Source of the DNA: Stappia sp. BW2
GTDB taxonomy: Bacteria; Pseudomonadota; Alphaproteobacteria; Rhizobiales; Stappiaceae
Length of the DNA: 64,000 nucleotides
Direction: 5' to 3'
Assembly (NCBI RefSeq): GCF_008107695.1
Contig: NZ_VIRG01000066.1
Location: 372,001-436,000 of the forward strand
How positions within the stretch are numbered: position 1 is the stretch's first letter; the number at the start of each line of letters is the position of its first letter. Shown in pieces: positions 62,118 to 64,000 of the stretch. The notes below the pieces were generated by a model that searched no databases, was not told the DNA's origin, and worked only from the letters and a program-made list of their open reading frames with translations. The position numbers and the translations under genes were made by a program.

Positions 62118-62672
62118 ATGGCTGCCATTCCACCCGTTTGCGATTTCGGCTGGAAAGCTCCCGATTTCGAGCTGCCTGCAACCGATGGCAAAACCTACAA
62201 GCTGTCCGACATTGCCGGCCCCAAGGGCACGTTGATCATGTTCATCTGCAACCACTGCCCCTATGTGGTTGCCGTGCGTGACAGGATCCTGCGCGACGCC
62301 CGCGATCTTCAGGCGATTGGAATTGGCGTTGCCGCGATCAGCGCCAATGATGTGGAGAGCTATCCCGAAGACAGTTTTGAGAAAATGACCGAACTGGCGA
62401 AGCGGGAGAACTTCTCCTTCCCCTATCTTTACGACGAAGACCAGTCTGTCGCCCGCGCCTATGATGCAGTCTGTACGCCGGATTTCTTCGGCTTCAACAC
62501 CGCGCTGGAACTGCAATACCGCGGGCGTCTTGATGCGTCTCGCCGGGAAACCGGGCCTGCGGACCTGCGGCGTGACCTGTTCGAAGCCATGCGGCAGGTG
62601 GCGGAAACGGGCAAGGGACCGGAAGACCAGATCCCGTCCATGGGATGCTCCATCAAATGGAAAACTGCGTGA
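62118..62672 (+). CDS. Thioredoxin-fold protein (AhpC/TSA-redoxin type)
   Basis: A 184-residue protein with N-terminal FGWKAPDFELPATDGK and the redox motif ICNHCPYVVAVRDR (Cys-x-x-Cys) near residue 50. The DEDQSVARAYDAVCTPDFFGF region adds a third conserved cysteine. The ATG at 62118 has a GGGGGAG site. This is the thioredoxin-family/peroxiredoxin-like group of unknown precise function, frequently annotated only as thioredoxin family protein. It overlaps the phosphatase gene. Confidence 0.83.
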   Translation: MAAIPPVCDFGWKAPDFELPATDGKTYKLSDIAGPKGTLIMFICNHCPYVVAVRDRILRDARDLQAIGIGVAAISANDVESYPEDSFEKMTELAKRENFSFPYLYDEDQSVARAYDAVCTPDFFGFNTALELQYRGRLDASRRETGPADLRRDLFEAMRQVAETGKGPEDQIPSMGCSIKWKTA

Positions 62673-63331
62673 CACCGATCCTGATTTTCGACCTCGACGG
62701 AACGCTGATTGACAGCGCACAGGATCTGCACGCAGCGGCAAGCCGCCTGCTGCAAGGCGAAGGCCTGCCGACGTTGTCGCTTGAGACCATCCGGTCTTTT
62801 ATCGGCAACGGGATTCCGACGTTGGTCGACCGCATGATCAATGCCACAGACCTTCAGCCCAGGGATCGCACCCGCCTGATTTCGGCCTTCCTAGACGACT
62901 ACCAGGCGCATGCGACAGACCTGACCGCGCCGTACCCCGGCGTTGAAGCGACGCTCACCCAACTGCGGAAATCCGGATATGTTCTGGCAATCTGTACCAA
63001 CAAGCCACAGCGGCCTGCCGAGAAGATTATCGAAGACCTTGGCCTGTCGCATTTCTTCGACGCGCTGGTGGGCGGTGACAGTCTGACCACCCGCAAACCC
63101 GATCCGGCAGGCCTGCACTATCTGCAATCGTCCCTCGGAGGTGGCCCCGTCGTCTATGTCGGCGACAGCGAGGTAGATGCCGAAAGCGCCGTCAACGCCG
63201 GCATGCCCTTCGCGCTGTTCAGCGAGGGCTACCGCAAAAGCCCGGTCTCCGAGATCCCGCACACGGTGGTCTTTTCGAACTTCACCGACCTTCCGTCCCT
63301 TGCCGAGAACCTTTTGTCCGCCCCGGCCTGA
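62669..63331 (+). CDS. gph: HAD hydrolase, phosphoglycolate phosphatase-like
   Basis: A 220-residue HAD phosphatase: DLDGTLIDSA (nucleophile Asp), ICTNKPQRPAE, KPDP and VGDSEVDAESA are the four HAD motifs, and the cap domain resembles Gph. The GTG at 62669 overlaps the upstream stop as GTGA and gives the usual N terminus; ATGs at 62645 and 62657 are alternatives. It would remove phosphate from 2-phosphoglycolate, made by DNA repair or oxygenase side reactions. Symbol is tentative. Confidence 0.82.
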   Translation: MTPILIFDLDGTLIDSAQDLHAAASRLLQGEGLPTLSLETIRSFIGNGIPTLVDRMINATDLQPRDRTRLISAFLDDYQAHATDLTAPYPGVEATLTQLRKSGYVLAICTNKPQRPAEKIIEDLGLSHFFDALVGGDSLTTRKPDPAGLHYLQSSLGGGPVVYVGDSEVDAESAVNAGMPFALFSEGYRKSPVSEIPHTVVFSNFTDLPSLAENLLSAPA

Positions 63332-63433
63332 AGCGGGTTTGCGACAATTCCGGCCCCCCGTCCAAACGAATTGCGGCTCCTTGCATTTACCCCGACCGAT
63401 CTCAACTCAAAGTTGATATCGTCTTCGGTTAAA

Positions 63434-63448
63434 TTAAGCCCTCATTAA
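63434..63448. promoter_or_regulatory. Candidate CtrA box
   Basis: TTAA-GCCCTCA-TTAA matches the alphaproteobacterial CtrA consensus TTAA-N7-TTAA in an AT-rich 190-bp gap upstream of the small membrane protein gene. Short matches occur by chance in AT-rich DNA. Confidence 0.35.
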
Positions 63449-63523
63449 AACGATTGTATTATTGTTCGATTACGTAAAGTCCAGCAAACACCGAAGTTCC
63501 GCAAGATAATTTGTCGTACAAAT

Positions 63524-63907
63524 ATGGTAACATCAGCAAAAACGACGATGGTAAAACCTCAAATCGTCTCAGAGTATTCAATCTCTACCTACGTACCATT
63601 TGCCCTGATCAGCGTGGCGGGATTTCTGGTTGTTGGCTATCTGACCTTGTTTAGTTTCGCCGAAGATGCCCCGGTGATTGTCATTTCATCTCCGTGGGAC
63701 AGCGAACGACAGGCGGTTACCAGAGCGCTGACACCTGCATCCAAACTTATACGATCCGACTTTGACGGAACATTTGTGACAGTTTTGCCTGAGCAACAGG
63801 ATTACCCGGCAAAGGTCCGGGCGCTTGGTGCATGGGCGGTCATCAGTTCCCTGGGTATCGGAGGCTGCAATCCGAAACCTTCAACGAGCTACGGCAGCAA
63901 CATTTAA
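63524..63907 (+). CDS. Small membrane-anchored protein of unknown function
   Basis: I do not recognise this 127-residue protein. Residues about 22-46 (TYVPFALISVAGFLVVGYLTLF) form one membrane segment, so it is probably anchored by its N terminus with an 80-residue domain outside. The gene lies in a more AT-rich stretch than its neighbours and has no clear ribosome binding site; an internal ATG at 63548 is an alternative start. Another gene begins about 50 bp downstream in the same direction. Confidence 0.6.
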   Translation: MVTSAKTTMVKPQIVSEYSISTYVPFALISVAGFLVVGYLTLFSFAEDAPVIVISSPWDSERQAVTRALTPASKLIRSDFDGTFVTVLPEQQDYPAKVRALGAWAVISSLGIGGCNPKPSTSYGSNI

Positions 63908-63958
63908 GAAAAGCACCAAATCAGCTTAATCCTGATCAAGCTTATCCAGAGGCCACAA

Positions 63959-64000
63959 ATGCACGCTACCTCCGCATCATCCGACGTTGAAACCGCCCCT
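63959..64000 (+). CDS. Start of an unidentified gene cut by the window edge
   Basis: An ATG at 63959 with AGAGG seven bases upstream opens a frame of 14 codons (MHATSASSDVETAP) to the window end. It is too short to identify. It probably continues the operon begun by the small membrane protein. Confidence 0.45.
   Translation, partial: MHATSASSDVETAP

Noticed and set aside
1..64000. CRISPR arrays, tRNA or rRNA genes, insertion sequences, prophage or plasmid origins
   Set aside because: Scanned by eye on both strands; no regularly spaced repeats, tRNA-like cloverleaf, transposase, integrase or replication protein was found.

Overview
The window is a GC-rich alphaproteobacterial chromosome segment made almost entirely of catabolic and transport operons. 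The best clue to its origin is a 263-residue protein (54193-54984) that looks nearly identical, from memory, to the manganese-dependent isatin hydrolase described from Labrenzia (Roseibium) aggregata. With the many ABC operons, ATGA/TGATG gene overlaps and REP-like palindromes, this points to the Stappiaceae (Roseibium/Labrenzia). I see no tRNA, rRNA, CRISPR array, prophage, insertion sequence or plasmid replication gene.

Layout, left to right. 1-3.04 kb: an SDR and a fused flavin monooxygenase/Old Yellow Enzyme protein (aminobenzoyl-CoA or salicylyl-CoA oxygenase type), continuing off the left edge. 3.2-9.15 kb: a complete ribose operon read leftward (rbsB-A-C-D-K plus a LacI-type regulator). 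9.7-18.8 kb: a leftward operon of M20 peptidase, oligopeptide-type ABC transporter with fused ATPases, aldehyde dehydrogenase, SDR and a GFA protein, facing a PAS-LuxR regulator across a striking four-half-site operator. 19.4-27.8 kb: a polyamine-type ABC transporter, a MocR regulator, a class III aminotransferase and a YdfG-like reductase; the same 22-bp-spaced direct repeat lies at both divergent promoters. 28.1-34.9 kb: a non-phosphorylative L-fucose pathway (mutarotase, dehydrogenase, lactonase, a UxaA-type candidate dehydratase, ketodeoxyfuconate dehydrogenase, diketo-acid hydrolase, GntR regulator) with a decayed sugar-ABC ATPase relic inside. 35.2-40.2 kb: a methionine gamma-lyase module (mdeA, mdeB, two Lrp/AsnC regulators). 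40.2-48.0 kb: a branched-chain-amino-acid-type ABC transporter, bicupin protein and GntR regulator facing a kynureninase-like enzyme. 48.4-61.9 kb: an isatin hydrolase / FAD oxidoreductase / MarR / indolepyruvate oxidoreductase operon diverging from a second FAD oxidoreductase and an oligopeptide-type transporter. 62.1-64 kb: a thioredoxin-fold protein, a phosphoglycolate phosphatase-like HAD enzyme, a small membrane protein and the first codons of another gene.

The recurrent design is one transporter, a few enzymes and a local regulator per substrate. Several modules touch tryptophan/indole or anthranilate chemistry: isatin hydrolase, IorAB, the kynureninase-like enzyme and the aminobenzoyl-CoA-type oxygenase. 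That they form one network is inference. In four ABC operons the solute-binding-protein gene comes first and is followed by an RNA hairpin, which would raise binding protein over membrane components. Dispersed, inverted pairs of a roughly 42-bp palindromic element occupy three intergenic gaps. Functions are assigned by reading motifs and gene order; no database search was run.
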